Positions 1-8,351 of a stretch of DNA of 64,000 nt are shown here, one piece after another (position 1 is the stretch's first letter; each line of letters opens with the position of its first letter). The notes beneath the pieces are model-generated. The model saw nothing but the letters and a program-made list of their open reading frames with translations. It had not been told where the DNA came from and made no database searches. Position numbers and translations under genes: made by a program. The DNA is from an uncultured Bacteroidales bacterium (GTDB taxonomy: Bacteria; Bacteroidota; Bacteroidia; Bacteroidales; UBA932), in NCBI GenBank assembly GCA_946403855.1, contig CAMJBH010000007.1, forward strand, positions 43,835 to 107,834. Direction: 5' to 3'.

Positions 1-18
1 GGGTATGGAATTCCGTTT

Positions 19-1410
19 CTAGCCCCTAAGAAGCATTTTCTTCGCCAGCTTGAACATTCCGTACGGCATGTAACGGAATTTGAGGTCTATGCTTGTGGGC
101 GTTACGAGCACGGAGCGTTCGTGGCTGAAAGCCAGGAAACTGCGCTCGCTGTGGTAGCAGCCCATGCCGGAGTTGCCCACGCCGCCGAACGGAATCTTGC
201 TGTTGGCAATGTGCATTATGACATCGTTGATGCAGGCGCCGCCGGAGCTGGTGTGCGACAGTATGTCCCAGCCGTCGGCTTTCTTGCCGAAGTAGTAGAA
301 GGCCAGCGGTTTTTCCCTGCTGCAGACGAATTGTTCCACCTCGCTGCGCTCGCGGAAGGTCATGACCGGGAAAATGGGGCCGAAGATTTCTTCTTGCATC
401 ACTGGGGCCTGTGGGCTCACACCGTCGAGCAGGGTGGGCTCGAACCAGCGTGTCGCGGGGTCTGTGTGGCCTCCGGCAATCACGGTGCCGTCTTTCAGAT
501 ATGAGCTTAGGCGTGCGAAGGCGCGGTCGTGGACGATATGTACGTAGTGTTTTGCGTCTTTGGTGCCGTCGGGATACAGGCTGGCAAGCTCCTGCTTGAA
601 CGCCTCCACGAAGGCGTCCTTGGTGTCTTCGTGCAGGAACAGGTAGTCGGGAGCGATGCAGGTCTGGCCGCTGTTGAGGCACTTTCCCCAGGCGATGCGG
701 CGGGCGGCGATCTGTATGTCGGCATCTTTGTCCACTATACAGGGGCTCTTGCCTCCGAGTTCCAGCACCAAGGGCGTGAGGTACTTGGCCTGGGCTTCCA
801 TCACCACCTTTCCGAGGGCAGGGCTGCCGGTGAAGAACACCATGTCGTATCTTTGGCTGAACAGGGCACCGTTGACCTCGCGGTTGCCCTGCACCACGGC
901 AATGTACCTGGATTCGAAAGTCTCTTCGATCATCTGCTGGAGCGCGACGGACACGTTCGGAACGTAGGGCGAGGGCTTGAGGATGGCTGTGCAGCCGGCG
1001 GCGATGGCTCCTACCAGAGGGCTCAGGAGCAGCTGTACGGGATAGTTCCATGGCGATACGATGAGCGCGCATCCCAGGGGCTCGCGTATGATGTAGCTGC
1101 TCGACGGAATGCCGGTGAGTGGAGTGTGGCGCTTGCGGCGGCGGGCCCATTTGCCCACGTGCTTCAGGGCATCTGATATTTCACCGTGCACAAGGCCGAT
1201 CTCGGTCATGAAGGCCTCCTCGTAGGACTTGTGCAAGTCGGTCCAAAGGGCGTCGCACAGAGGTTTTTCCCATTTCTGGAGGGCACTGCGAAGGGCCTTT
1301 AGCTGCTGTTTACGGAATGAGATGTCGCGGGTTGTGCCGCTGGCGAAGAAGGCGCGCTGCTCTGCATTGAGTGCCTCGATACGGGCCACTGTGGTGTTGG
1401 TGATGGTCAT
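19..1410 (-). CDS. NAD(P)-dependent aldehyde dehydrogenase
   Basis: 463 aa; motifs SPWNYP, LELGGKSPCIV, GQTCIAPDY, EEIFGP typical of the ALDH superfamily. Confidence 0.95.
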   Translation of the reverse strand: MTITNTTVARIEALNAEQRAFFASGTTRDISFRKQQLKALRSALQKWEKPLCDALWTDLHKSYEEAFMTEIGLVHGEISDALKHVGKWARRRKRHTPLTGIPSSSYIIREPLGCALIVSPWNYPVQLLLSPLVGAIAAGCTAILKPSPYVPNVSVALQQMIEETFESRYIAVVQGNREVNGALFSQRYDMVFFTGSPALGKVVMEAQAKYLTPLVLELGGKSPCIVDKDADIQIAARRIAWGKCLNSGQTCIAPDYLFLHEDTKDAFVEAFKQELASLYPDGTKDAKHYVHIVHDRAFARLSSYLKDGTVIAGGHTDPATRWFEPTLLDGVSPQAPVMQEEIFGPIFPVMTFRERSEVEQFVCSREKPLAFYYFGKKADGWDILSHTSSGGACINDVIMHIANSKIPFGGVGNSGMGCYHSERSFLAFSHERSVLVTPTSIDLKFRYMPYGMFKLAKKMLLRG

Positions 1411-1521
1411 ATTGTTTGTTTCAATATGCGAATATAAGGATTGTTTACCACATTTTGTCTTTGAGTTTTAAGCTAATCTATCGTTTTTAGGGGTGCACTG
1501 CTCTGGACCACTAGGAACGAA

Positions 1522-1575
1522 AATAGGCGAAAACGACGCTAGGGGTACATCTATAGGCACCCCTAGCGTCGCTGC
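1522..1575 (-). terminator. hairpin terminator downstream of the 1597-2130 gene
   Basis: perfect inverted repeat cgacgctaggggt ... acccctagcgtcg just 3' of the minus-strand stop. Confidence 0.75.
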
Positions 1576-1596
1576 TTTGTTAATCTTTTTGGCAGG

Positions 1597-2130
1597 TTAA
1601 AACTCGAATGTAAATGCTACTTTGGGAATTACTATGCTCTGGCTAATGCCTTTATTCTTTCCGAAAGGAAATGTGATATTGGCGCTTGCTGCCAGGGAGA
1701 AGCCATGTCCGGACTTGAACATCCAGTTCCAGCCGATCGACGGCTCTAACATCACGCCATTCTCAAATGAGTATGCATGATCAAATCCTCTGAATTGTTT
1801 CCCGAAGCCAAGTGCATGAATGTATCCTACTTTAAGCCCGGAAATCGGAGTGCTCTTCCTGTCCAGAATGTAGGCATTGTAGTCCAAGAATGCATTTGCA
1901 AAAGCAGGATAGTCGCTCCCGTTGGGGAAGATGTAGGCACCAGCCCCGGCACCTAAATATATATTCCGGTTGAGCATAATTCCATGCGAGGTTTCAAGCC
2001 CTACAAAAACCCCAATTTGATCGGTCAAAGAAACATTACCTTTATAGCCTGGCGACCTGAAGTCCTTACTTTGAGCCATGATCAACGGCCCAATGCAGGC
2101 TAATACCGAAACAATAAAAAATTTCTTCAT
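1597..2130 (-). CDS. small exported outer-membrane beta-barrel-like protein, paralogue of 5612-6133
   Basis: signal peptide MKKFFIVSVLACIGPLIMAQ; shares GY.G...TDQ.GVFVG.ETSHG ... FEF C-terminus with 5612-6133. Confidence 0.8.
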   Translation of the reverse strand: MKKFFIVSVLACIGPLIMAQSKDFRSPGYKGNVSLTDQIGVFVGLETSHGIMLNRNIYLGAGAGAYIFPNGSDYPAFANAFLDYNAYILDRKSTPISGLKVGYIHALGFGKQFRGFDHAYSFENGVMLEPSIGWNWMFKSGHGFSLAASANITFPFGKNKGISQSIVIPKVAFTFEF

Positions 2131-2167
2131 AGTAAAAACTTTGTATTAATAATAATGAACACTTTGG

Positions 2168-2256
2168 CAAAAGTAATGCCGCATAAGCATAAGAATAAAT
2201 CAAAGTTGGTGAACCCGACATTTTAGGGTGTGAACCTGACATTTTGGGGTGTGAAC
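2168..2256 (-). promoter_or_regulatory. promoter of 1597-2130 with 21-bp-period direct repeats (putative LytTR-regulator site A)
   Basis: on the minus strand: GTTCAC half-sites at 21-bp period (2209-2256), 4 bp, TTTG (2201-2204), N25, TACTTTTG (2168-2175). Confidence 0.75.
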
Positions 2257-2298
2257 AATTTTTGGCTGGTTCTTTTTAGTGGCTTCTTTGGCTTGAAG

Positions 2299-2394
2299 TC
2301 CGGCGTCAAAAAAGGTAGTAAAATGCTGCCGGGAGGTCCTGCTGATGCCGTCCGGCGTCAAAATGGGTAGTAAACTGCTGCCGGGAGTAAGTGC
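2299..2394. repeat. 52-bp minisatellite array A (2 units)
   Basis: units tccggcgtcaaaa..gtagtaaa.tgctgccggga; same unit at 3268-3519 and 6183-6331. Confidence 0.9.
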
Positions 2395-2607
2395 GTGAAG
2401 TCTTCGGAGTCCTGGTCATCGCTGTCTGCGTCCAGCATTATATCGCGCCCTACAATTTCTTCTGCGTCGGCCAGGTTGTCAACACCGGTCAGGTGTACAA
2501 TGGCCTTCGAAGAGCCGCGGGGCGAAAGTTTTTCGATAAAAAATGGAACCGGCAGTCCATCGAATTCGATGAATACCGGTTCCTCGGTGTTGATTTCCTC
2601 AGCGTCT
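2395..2607 (-). pseudogene. rimM internal fragment (copy A)
   Basis: nearly identical to 6524-6736 inside rimM; lacks rimM 5' and 3' ends. Confidence 0.92.
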
Positions 2608-2649
2608 ACCTTGTTTTTTTCAGACTATCTGGGAGCCCCTCTTTTTGGA

Positions 2650-3072
2650 TTATTTTGCAAAGGACTTCATTTTATAGTCGATAGACAAGGTATATAAGAG
2701 TGGATGTTCTTGCGAAAATGAGATGTATTCTTGGAGACAGTTCTCCCGTTCAAGATTCTCTTTTTCTCCGAGCATTAATGATGATCCATATAAGTGAATA
2801 CAACGTCCATCGCTGAATGAAACAAGGACAGAATCACAGTGCGAAAATTTCATATCCCCTAAATCGAAGTGCGAATGTGGCCTAAGTCTAAGATCTATAA
2901 TACTTGCCTTGCTGGAGAAATAGAAGTTAGCGGAGGTGTCTTCTACAAGATTGTTGCTAATTATGCTTTTTTCAGGGCCCCAATCTGGATCCACACAAAG
3001 GTCTTTTGTACAGGACGCAAAGAAAACCGAAGCGATAATACAAAAGTTGATAAATAAAAAACGTTTATTCAT
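2650..3072 (-). CDS. small lipoprotein of unknown function
   Basis: 140 aa, lipobox FFASC; its promoter carries the same 21-bp repeats as site A. Confidence 0.75.
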   Translation of the reverse strand: MNKRFLFINFCIIASVFFASCTKDLCVDPDWGPEKSIISNNLVEDTSANFYFSSKASIIDLRLRPHSHFDLGDMKFSHCDSVLVSFSDGRCIHLYGSSLMLGEKENLERENCLQEYISFSQEHPLLYTLSIDYKMKSFAK

Positions 3073-3136
3073 AACTAGATGTTCCGTTAGACCAAAAATG
3101 GAAGGCTTTTATAATTATTCATAATAATATTTTCGG

Positions 3137-3225
3137 CAAAGGTTAGGATTTTAAACAATAAGAACAAATCAAAGTTGGTGAACCCGACATTTTAGGGTGT
3201 GAACCTGACATTTTGGGGTGTGAAC
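3137..3225 (-). promoter_or_regulatory. promoter of 2650-3072 with 21-bp-period direct repeats (site B)
   Basis: GTTCAC half-sites 3178-3225, CAAA 3170-3173, N25, CAAAGGTT 3137-3144; same spacing as site A, -7 degenerate (AACCTTTG). Confidence 0.7.
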
Positions 3226-3267
3226 AATTTTTGGCCGGTTCTTTTTAATGGCTTCTTTGGCTTGAAG

Positions 3268-3519
3268 TCCGGCGTCAAAAAGGGGTGTGTTTTGCTGCCG
3301 GGAGGTCCTGCTGAGGCCGTCCGGCGTCAAAATGGGTAGTAAAATGCTGCCGGAAGGTCCTGCTGATGCCGTTCGGTGTCAAAAAAGGTAGTAAATTGCT
3401 GCTGGGAGGTCCTGCTGATGCCGTCCGGCGTCAAAAAGGGGTGTGTTTTGCTGCCGGGAGGTCCTGCTGAGGCCGTCCGGCGTCAAAATAGATAGTAAAT
3501 TGCTGCCGGGAGCAAGTGC
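3268..3519. repeat. 52-bp minisatellite array B (5 units)
   Basis: five imperfect tccggcgtcaaaa...ctgccggg units. Confidence 0.9.
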
Positions 3520-3634
3520 GTGAAGTCTTCGGATTCCTGGTCATCGCTGTCGGCGTCCAGCATTATATCGCGACCAACTATCTCTTCTGCGTTGGCGGAG
3601 ATATCGACACCAGTCAAGTAGACAATGGCCTTCA
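3520..3634 (-). pseudogene. rimM internal fragment (copy B, more diverged)
   Basis: aligns to 6524-6638 of rimM and starts at the same junction (agtgc|gtgaagtcttcgga) as copy A. Confidence 0.88.
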
Positions 3635-3640
3635 ATCCGA

Positions 3641-3718
3641 AAAATGTCGGTTTCAGCCTCTAAATTGTAAGGTTCACGATATTTGATTTTTTCATGCAAG
3701 ACAAAATGACTACTTTTG
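3641..3718 (+). promoter_or_regulatory. promoter of the histidine kinase operon with 21-bp-period repeat (site C)
   Basis: AAAATGTCGGTTTCAGCCTCTAAATTGTAAGGTTCACG (3641-3678), 4 bp, TTTG (3682-3685), N25, TACTTTTG (3711-3718). Confidence 0.75.
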
Positions 3719-3735
3719 CCGCGTAAACACTATTT

Positions 3736-4851
3736 ATGAGCTACTTCAGCATATTCGACACATCTTCCACTCCTGTCAAGGACCGCAAAAAGCGTTACCT
3801 CTTCCTGTTGATAAACGCAATAGTCTTGAGCTGGGCCATCTGGTGTATCGTTAACTTCCGAAACTATGCGGCTTTGCCCAAAGATGAGGTCCTCAAGGAA
3901 GTCCTGGTGGATATGCTGGAAAGCGTCATTGAGGTCACTGTGCTTGTGTCCTTGTCTATATTGTACTGCAAAATAATCTTCCGGATTTTTTGGGGGAACG
4001 AAAGGACACTTAGCAAGCTGTTTTCCCAGGTCATTATCCTGACCTTGTTGAATGCTTTGACCTCGTTGGCAATCGGATGGCTGTACAGCGTACTGTATCC
4101 TTCGGATGAAGGAATCATGCTTCGTATATTCATATCCGATTTTACGGTCGTGTCCATCCTTTCAACGACTTATTTCGTTTCCTTCCTAATGAGCCGACAC
4201 CGCGATGAAAAGGAAGCCAGGCTGCTTGCCGAGAAGAAGGCAGCGGAAGAAAAACTGACTGCGGCCCAGGCGAAGCTTGACAAACTCGCCTTGCAGACGA
4301 ACAATCATTTCATATTCAATAGTTTCAGCACATTGGGAGGAATGATCAAGACCCAGCCGGATGATGCAGAGCAATTCCTCCAGGGGCTTTCTGCCATGTA
4401 CCGGTATCTTGTCCGCAACACCGACAGGCACCTGATTCCTCTCAAGGACGAAATCCAATTTACGGAGAACTACGCCACGCTCGTCCACTACCGTTACGAC
4501 GGAGTCAGGATCAAGATAGACGACGCCCTGCGGAAAACGGATGCGCTCGTGATGCCGGTCTCCATCCAGCAGCTAGTGGAGAATGCCGTGAAACACAACC
4601 GCCACGGCGATAAAGACCTTCTTTTGGTGGAAGTTGTTCGGGACGGGGATTTTGTGATGGTGAAAAATAATATTTTGGAACGTGTTGACCATGATACAGT
4701 TGGAACGGGATCCGGACTTAAAAACCTCGCGGACAGGATCCGTTTGATTGCGGGAAAGGATATAATCGTAAATAACGACGGGGCGACTTTCACCGTGCGC
4801 GTCCCGTTGATTTATGAAGAGGATCTGAAAGATGAAAGTATGGATTATTGA
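3736..4851 (+). CDS. LytS/YehU-type membrane sensor histidine kinase
   Basis: several N-terminal TM segments; LQTNNHFIFNSFSTLGGMIK H-box of the His_kinase family; overlaps the next gene. Confidence 0.92.
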   Translation: MSYFSIFDTSSTPVKDRKKRYLFLLINAIVLSWAIWCIVNFRNYAALPKDEVLKEVLVDMLESVIEVTVLVSLSILYCKIIFRIFWGNERTLSKLFSQVIILTLLNALTSLAIGWLYSVLYPSDEGIMLRIFISDFTVVSILSTTYFVSFLMSRHRDEKEARLLAEKKAAEEKLTAAQAKLDKLALQTNNHFIFNSFSTLGGMIKTQPDDAEQFLQGLSAMYRYLVRNTDRHLIPLKDEIQFTENYATLVHYRYDGVRIKIDDALRKTDALVMPVSIQQLVENAVKHNRHGDKDLLLVEVVRDGDFVMVKNNILERVDHDTVGTGSGLKNLADRIRLIAGKDIIVNNDGATFTVRVPLIYEEDLKDESMDY

Positions 4852-5590
4852 AGATGAAAGGGCGCTTTCAAAGGCGCTCTCGGAGCAGTTGAGGCGGCTA
4901 CGGCCGGAAATCGAAATCGTAGGAATATCGACAGGGGTAAAGAATACTCTTGCGGCTCTGCGGGGCCATGATGACTTGGACATCATTTTTGCCGATATCA
5001 AGATTGACGACGGGCTGTCATTCTCCATTTTCGACAAATTGGAGACCGGAGCCATGGTGGTATTCACTACGGCCTATGACGAATATGCGCTGAAGGCTTT
5101 CGACTACAACTGCGCCGATTACCTGCTGAAGCCAATCAGCGACGAGGCTCTGGAAAAAGCGCTCATCCGTTGTGAAAAGCACCTTTCCCGAATGAGCGGG
5201 GCCCAGGTCCGGGAGATGTCCGGAGAGATTGTCCGCCGCGAAGTCAAATACAGGAAACGTCTCTTTCTTGATTATGGTCAGGGGACATTGATATGCCCCG
5301 TATCCGAACTGGCCTATGTTTTTACCGAGAGGGGCTACACTCGTGTTTTTATGGATGATGGGAGGTACGGATTGACGGATAATTCTTTAAGCATTTTGAC
5401 TGAAAGCCTTGACCCGACTCAGTTTCTTCGCGTGAACCGCCAGGCCATCGTCAATATCGACTTTGTGGATGCAATCGAGCGCGGGCCGGGACGGGATTTC
5501 ATCGCAAAACTTCGGGCGCCTTTCCAGGATGTTGAATTCGCCATGACTGCGGACAAGATGAAGCAACTGAGAATGCTCCTGGATGAATAA
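4832..5590 (+). CDS. LytTR-family response regulator
   Basis: receiver domain (FADIKIDDG, FTTAYDEYALKAF..LLKPI) plus C-terminal LytTR domain (FLRVNRQAIVNIDFV). Confidence 0.95.
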   Translation: MKVWIIEDERALSKALSEQLRRLRPEIEIVGISTGVKNTLAALRGHDDLDIIFADIKIDDGLSFSIFDKLETGAMVVFTTAYDEYALKAFDYNCADYLLKPISDEALEKALIRCEKHLSRMSGAQVREMSGEIVRREVKYRKRLFLDYGQGTLICPVSELAYVFTERGYTRVFMDDGRYGLTDNSLSILTESLDPTQFLRVNRQAIVNIDFVDAIERGPGRDFIAKLRAPFQDVEFAMTADKMKQLRMLLDE

Positions 5591-5611
5591 ATATTTATAA
5601 CCTACATTAGT

Positions 5612-6133
5612 ATGAAAACAAAACTTATTATTTCAACACTAGCTTTTTTATTTTTAATCAGTTCTTCGGTTTTTGCGCAAAACGGTATTGGCCGTTCGCG
5701 GGGTTATCATGGCAGCATAGCAGTTACAGACCAACTTGGTGTATTCGTCGGCGCCGAAACTTCGCATGGCTATATGTTCGACAGCCATAATTATATTGGC
5801 CTGGGCATTGGCGGCTTTATTCTTCCGAATGACAGTCTCCCCATATACATGAATACTTTTATCGATTATCACAATTACTTGAGAGAGAAAAACACGTTCG
5901 TTTTAGGGCTGAAGGCCGGCTGGTCCCATGCCTTCAATTATCTCGAAGACAGCGGGATACAATATCAGAATGGGGTTTTGTTCGAACCGAATGCCGGGTG
6001 GTCATGGAGACTCAAGTCCGGTAATGGTTTATGCCTCGGGCTTGGAGCTTCCATGATTCTGCCCCTTGGCAATTCAAGGACATCGAGAAAAATACTTCCA
6101 TTGCCAAAAATTTCTTTTGGCTTTGAGTTTTAA
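5612..6133 (+). CDS. small exported outer-membrane beta-barrel-like protein
   Basis: signal peptide; paralogue of 1597-2130; directly downstream of the LytTR regulator. Confidence 0.8.
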   Translation: MKTKLIISTLAFLFLISSSVFAQNGIGRSRGYHGSIAVTDQLGVFVGAETSHGYMFDSHNYIGLGIGGFILPNDSLPIYMNTFIDYHNYLREKNTFVLGLKAGWSHAFNYLEDSGIQYQNGVLFEPNAGWSWRLKSGNGLCLGLGASMILPLGNSRTSRKILPLPKISFGFEF

Positions 6134-6182
6134 GCACGAACATTTTTGGGCCGGCTCTTTTTAGTCCCTTTTCCGGCTTTGA

Positions 6183-6331
6183 GTCCGGCGTCAAAAAGGG
6201 TAGCAAAATGCTGCCGGAAGGTCCTGCTGATGCCGTCCGGCGTCAAAAAGGGTAGTAAATTGCTGCCGGAAGGTCCTGCTGAGGCCGTCCGGCGTCAAAA
6301 AGGGTAGTAAATTGCTGCCGGGAGTAAGTGC
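6183..6331. repeat. 52-bp minisatellite array C (3 units)
   Basis: three units of the same 52-bp repeat, 3' of rimM. Confidence 0.9.
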
Positions 6332-6342
6332 AGTCTCGGAAT

Positions 6343-6807
6343 CTACACCAACCCTTCGGGCAGATTCATCACCAGGATGTGATTGACGGGGTCGGCTTCG
6401 ACAAGAAAAACCTCATGGAGAGGTATGAGGGTGTCACCGACCTCAAGGCAAGGATTGCCCGGGATGTCTTCCAGGCCCGTAATTTCGCCCACCAGGTTTT
6501 CGCCGTTATAGAGGAGCCAACCCGTGAAGTCTTCGGAGTCCTGGTCATCGCTGTCGGCGTTCAGCATTATATCGCGCCCTACAATCTCTTCTGCGTCGGC
6601 CAGGTTGTCAACACCGGTCAGGTGTACAATGGCCTTCGAAGAGCCGCGGGGCGAAAGTTTTTCGATAAAAAATGGAACCGGCAGTCCATCGAATTCGATG
6701 AATACCGGTTCCTCGGTGTTGATTTCCTCGGCATCGATTCCAATCAGTCCGATAAGGACGTCTCCCTCGATGCCATTGGATTTCTGAATTTTGGCAATGC
6801 TGAGCAT
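6343..6807 (-). CDS. rimM: 16S rRNA processing protein RimM
   Basis: 154 aa, downstream of rpsP with TAATG overlap; KSNGIEGDVLI and the PRC-barrel-like C-terminal half fit RimM. Confidence 0.9.
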   Translation of the reverse strand: MLSIAKIQKSNGIEGDVLIGLIGIDAEEINTEEPVFIEFDGLPVPFFIEKLSPRGSSKAIVHLTGVDNLADAEEIVGRDIMLNADSDDQDSEDFTGWLLYNGENLVGEITGLEDIPGNPCLEVGDTLIPLHEVFLVEADPVNHILVMNLPEGLV

Positions 6808-7355
6808 TATGCCTCTGCAGGGGTTTCCTCTGCAGGTGCAGCTTCCTCTGCGGGAGCCTCAGCGGCAGCCTTGGCAGCAGCCTCTGCAGCTGCGAGCTCG
6901 GCGGCCTTCTTGGCCAGAGCCTCTGCGCGGGCCTCGTTGACCTTGGCCTCTTCGGCCTTGGCGGCCTTGCGGGCCTCGATGGCGGCGTTCTTCAGACCGG
7001 TCTTCTTGGCCTCGATCTTGGCATCCCTGCCAGCCTTCCAGTCGTTCCACTTCTTGTCTGCAACTTCCTGAGTCAGAGCTCCCTTGGCGACACCACCGTC
7101 GAGGTGATGACGAAGGAGAACACCCTCGTAGGAGAGAATGCGGCGAGCGGTAAGGGTGGGTTCTGCACCGACCTTGATCCATGCCAGGGCGCGCTCGAAG
7201 TTCAGAGCGATGGAGGCAGGATTGGTGTTGGGGTTGTAGGAACCGATTTCCTCGATGTAACGACCGTCACGCGGGGAGCGTGAATCTGCCACAACAATGT
7301 GGAAGAATGCGAAATTCTTCTTTCCGTGGCGCTGTAAACGAATCTTAACAGCCAT
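6807..7355 (-). CDS. rpsP: 30S ribosomal protein bS16 with Ala/Glu-rich C-terminal tail
   Basis: [42 protein letters not shown]. Confidence 0.97.
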   Translation of the reverse strand: MAVKIRLQRHGKKNFAFFHIVVADSRSPRDGRYIEEIGSYNPNTNPASIALNFERALAWIKVGAEPTLTARRILSYEGVLLRHHLDGGVAKGALTQEVADKKWNDWKAGRDAKIEAKKTGLKNAAIEARKAAKAEEAKVNEARAEALAKKAAELAAAEAAAKAAAEAPAEEAAPAEETPAEA

Positions 7356-7448
7356 TGTGAATCTGTTTGTTTATAATGTTTTACTTAAAAGTCCGCCCTA
7401 CCCGAGAGCGGACTGCAAAGGTAATAAAACTTTGAGAATTAACAAACT

Positions 7449-7841
7449 TTATTTCTCCCAGTCCCTGACTTTAAGCCCCGGAATTCTCGAAAAGTGCTTG
7501 GTGTTGTGGGTGATCAGGGTCAGTTTCCCGTTCATGGCGGTGGATGCAATCAGAAGATCGAAGCCGTCCAAAGGCGTTCCTTGCTTTTCCATTGAGGCGC
7601 ACAGCCTGGCAAATGTTTCCAGCGCTGAACCGACGGGCAGGATTTCGAAATTATCCTTCAAAAACTGGATTTCGTGTGCATGCCTCTCTATCCCGCCTTT
7701 GTATGCTCCGGTCAGGAGCTCTGCAAGAGTGATTTCACTAACCGCGCAATTGCTAATGCCGGCCTTCAGGATTGCCTCCCTTATGCCGTGCTGGCCGCGG
7801 AACATTGCCACAAGGACGTTTGTGTCCAGAAGGTATTTCAT
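7449..7841 (-). CDS. PIN-domain toxin (VapC family)
   Basis: MKYLLDTNVLVAMFRGQHGIREAI ... LLIASTAMNGKLTLITHNTKHFSRIPGLKVRDW; start re-assigned from 7925. Confidence 0.92.
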   Translation of the reverse strand: MKYLLDTNVLVAMFRGQHGIREAILKAGISNCAVSEITLAELLTGAYKGGIERHAHEIQFLKDNFEILPVGSALETFARLCASMEKQGTPLDGFDLLIASTAMNGKLTLITHNTKHFSRIPGLKVRDWEK

Positions 7842-8179
7842 AGTTCGACAGGTTCTCTGGTTGTGATGCGCCAGGTGTTTAATTCTTCGCTGATTTGGTG
7901 TGAGTCGCGTGGATCGTTGAACCATCCGCCTTTGGATATTGAGGCAAATGGATCTTTTGCACTTGCCGCAGGGGAGACTATCAGCCGTCCGTTCTCTATT
8001 TCCAGTTGTACGCAGTCGTGCAAGTCCATGTTCATCCTGCCAAGAAGTTTGGCGGGAATGACAATACCGCGGCTGTTGCCGATTTTAATGATGTTGGTTT
8101 TCAAGATTCCAAGAATTTTTGCAAATGTAATAATAATTCTTGGTATTTCTCTGATTGTTATTACGGTTTGAGTTTTCAC
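7838..8179 (-). CDS. AbrB/MazE-type antitoxin (start uncertain)
   Basis: LKTNIIKIGNSRGIVIPAKLLGRM swapped-hairpin AbrB motif; 4-bp overlap with the PIN toxin. Confidence 0.88.
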   Translation of the reverse strand: MKTQTVITIREIPRIIITFAKILGILKTNIIKIGNSRGIVIPAKLLGRMNMDLHDCVQLEIENGRLIVSPAASAKDPFASISKGGWFNDPRDSHQISEELNTWRITTREPVEL

Positions 8180-8298
8180 AGGTGCTGTTTTTTCTGCAAT
8201 ATAATGCTTTGGCAGCGTAGTAAAGGTGTTCTGTGGCTGAGTAAAATAAGATATTTACGATTTTTATAGAATTTGTTGTTTTTTATTATCGTAAAAAA

Positions 8299-8331
8299 AA
8301 TCCTGCACCGAAATCTGCTTCGGTACAGGAT
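8299..8331 (-). terminator. pgk terminator hairpin
   Basis: atcctgcaccgaa atctgc ttcggtacaggat downstream of the pgk stop. Confidence 0.8.
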
Positions 8332-8351
8332 AATATAGGTGTGCAAAAAAA

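Noticed and set aside
529-1176. Long plus-strand ORF opposite the aldehyde dehydrogenase (and similar ORFs at 14350-15612, 15750-17480, 20966-22543, 22657-24054, 29321-30736)
   Set aside because: Shadow ORFs on the opposite strand of clear genes in a GC-rich codon-biased genome; their translations show no recognisable domains.
2391-2697. Plus-strand ORFs at 2391-2684 and 2395-2697, and 6328-7071
   Set aside because: They are the antisense of rimM or rimM fragments and rpsP; similarity between them simply reflects the duplicated DNA.
2299-6331. CRISPR array made of the 52-bp repeats
   Set aside because: Units are head-to-tail with no unique spacers and there are no cas genes in the window.
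2395-6736. Classical integrative element using rimM as attachment gene
   Set aside because: No integrase is present and the duplicated part is the interior rather than the 3' end of rimM; kept only as an accretion locus of unknown mechanism.
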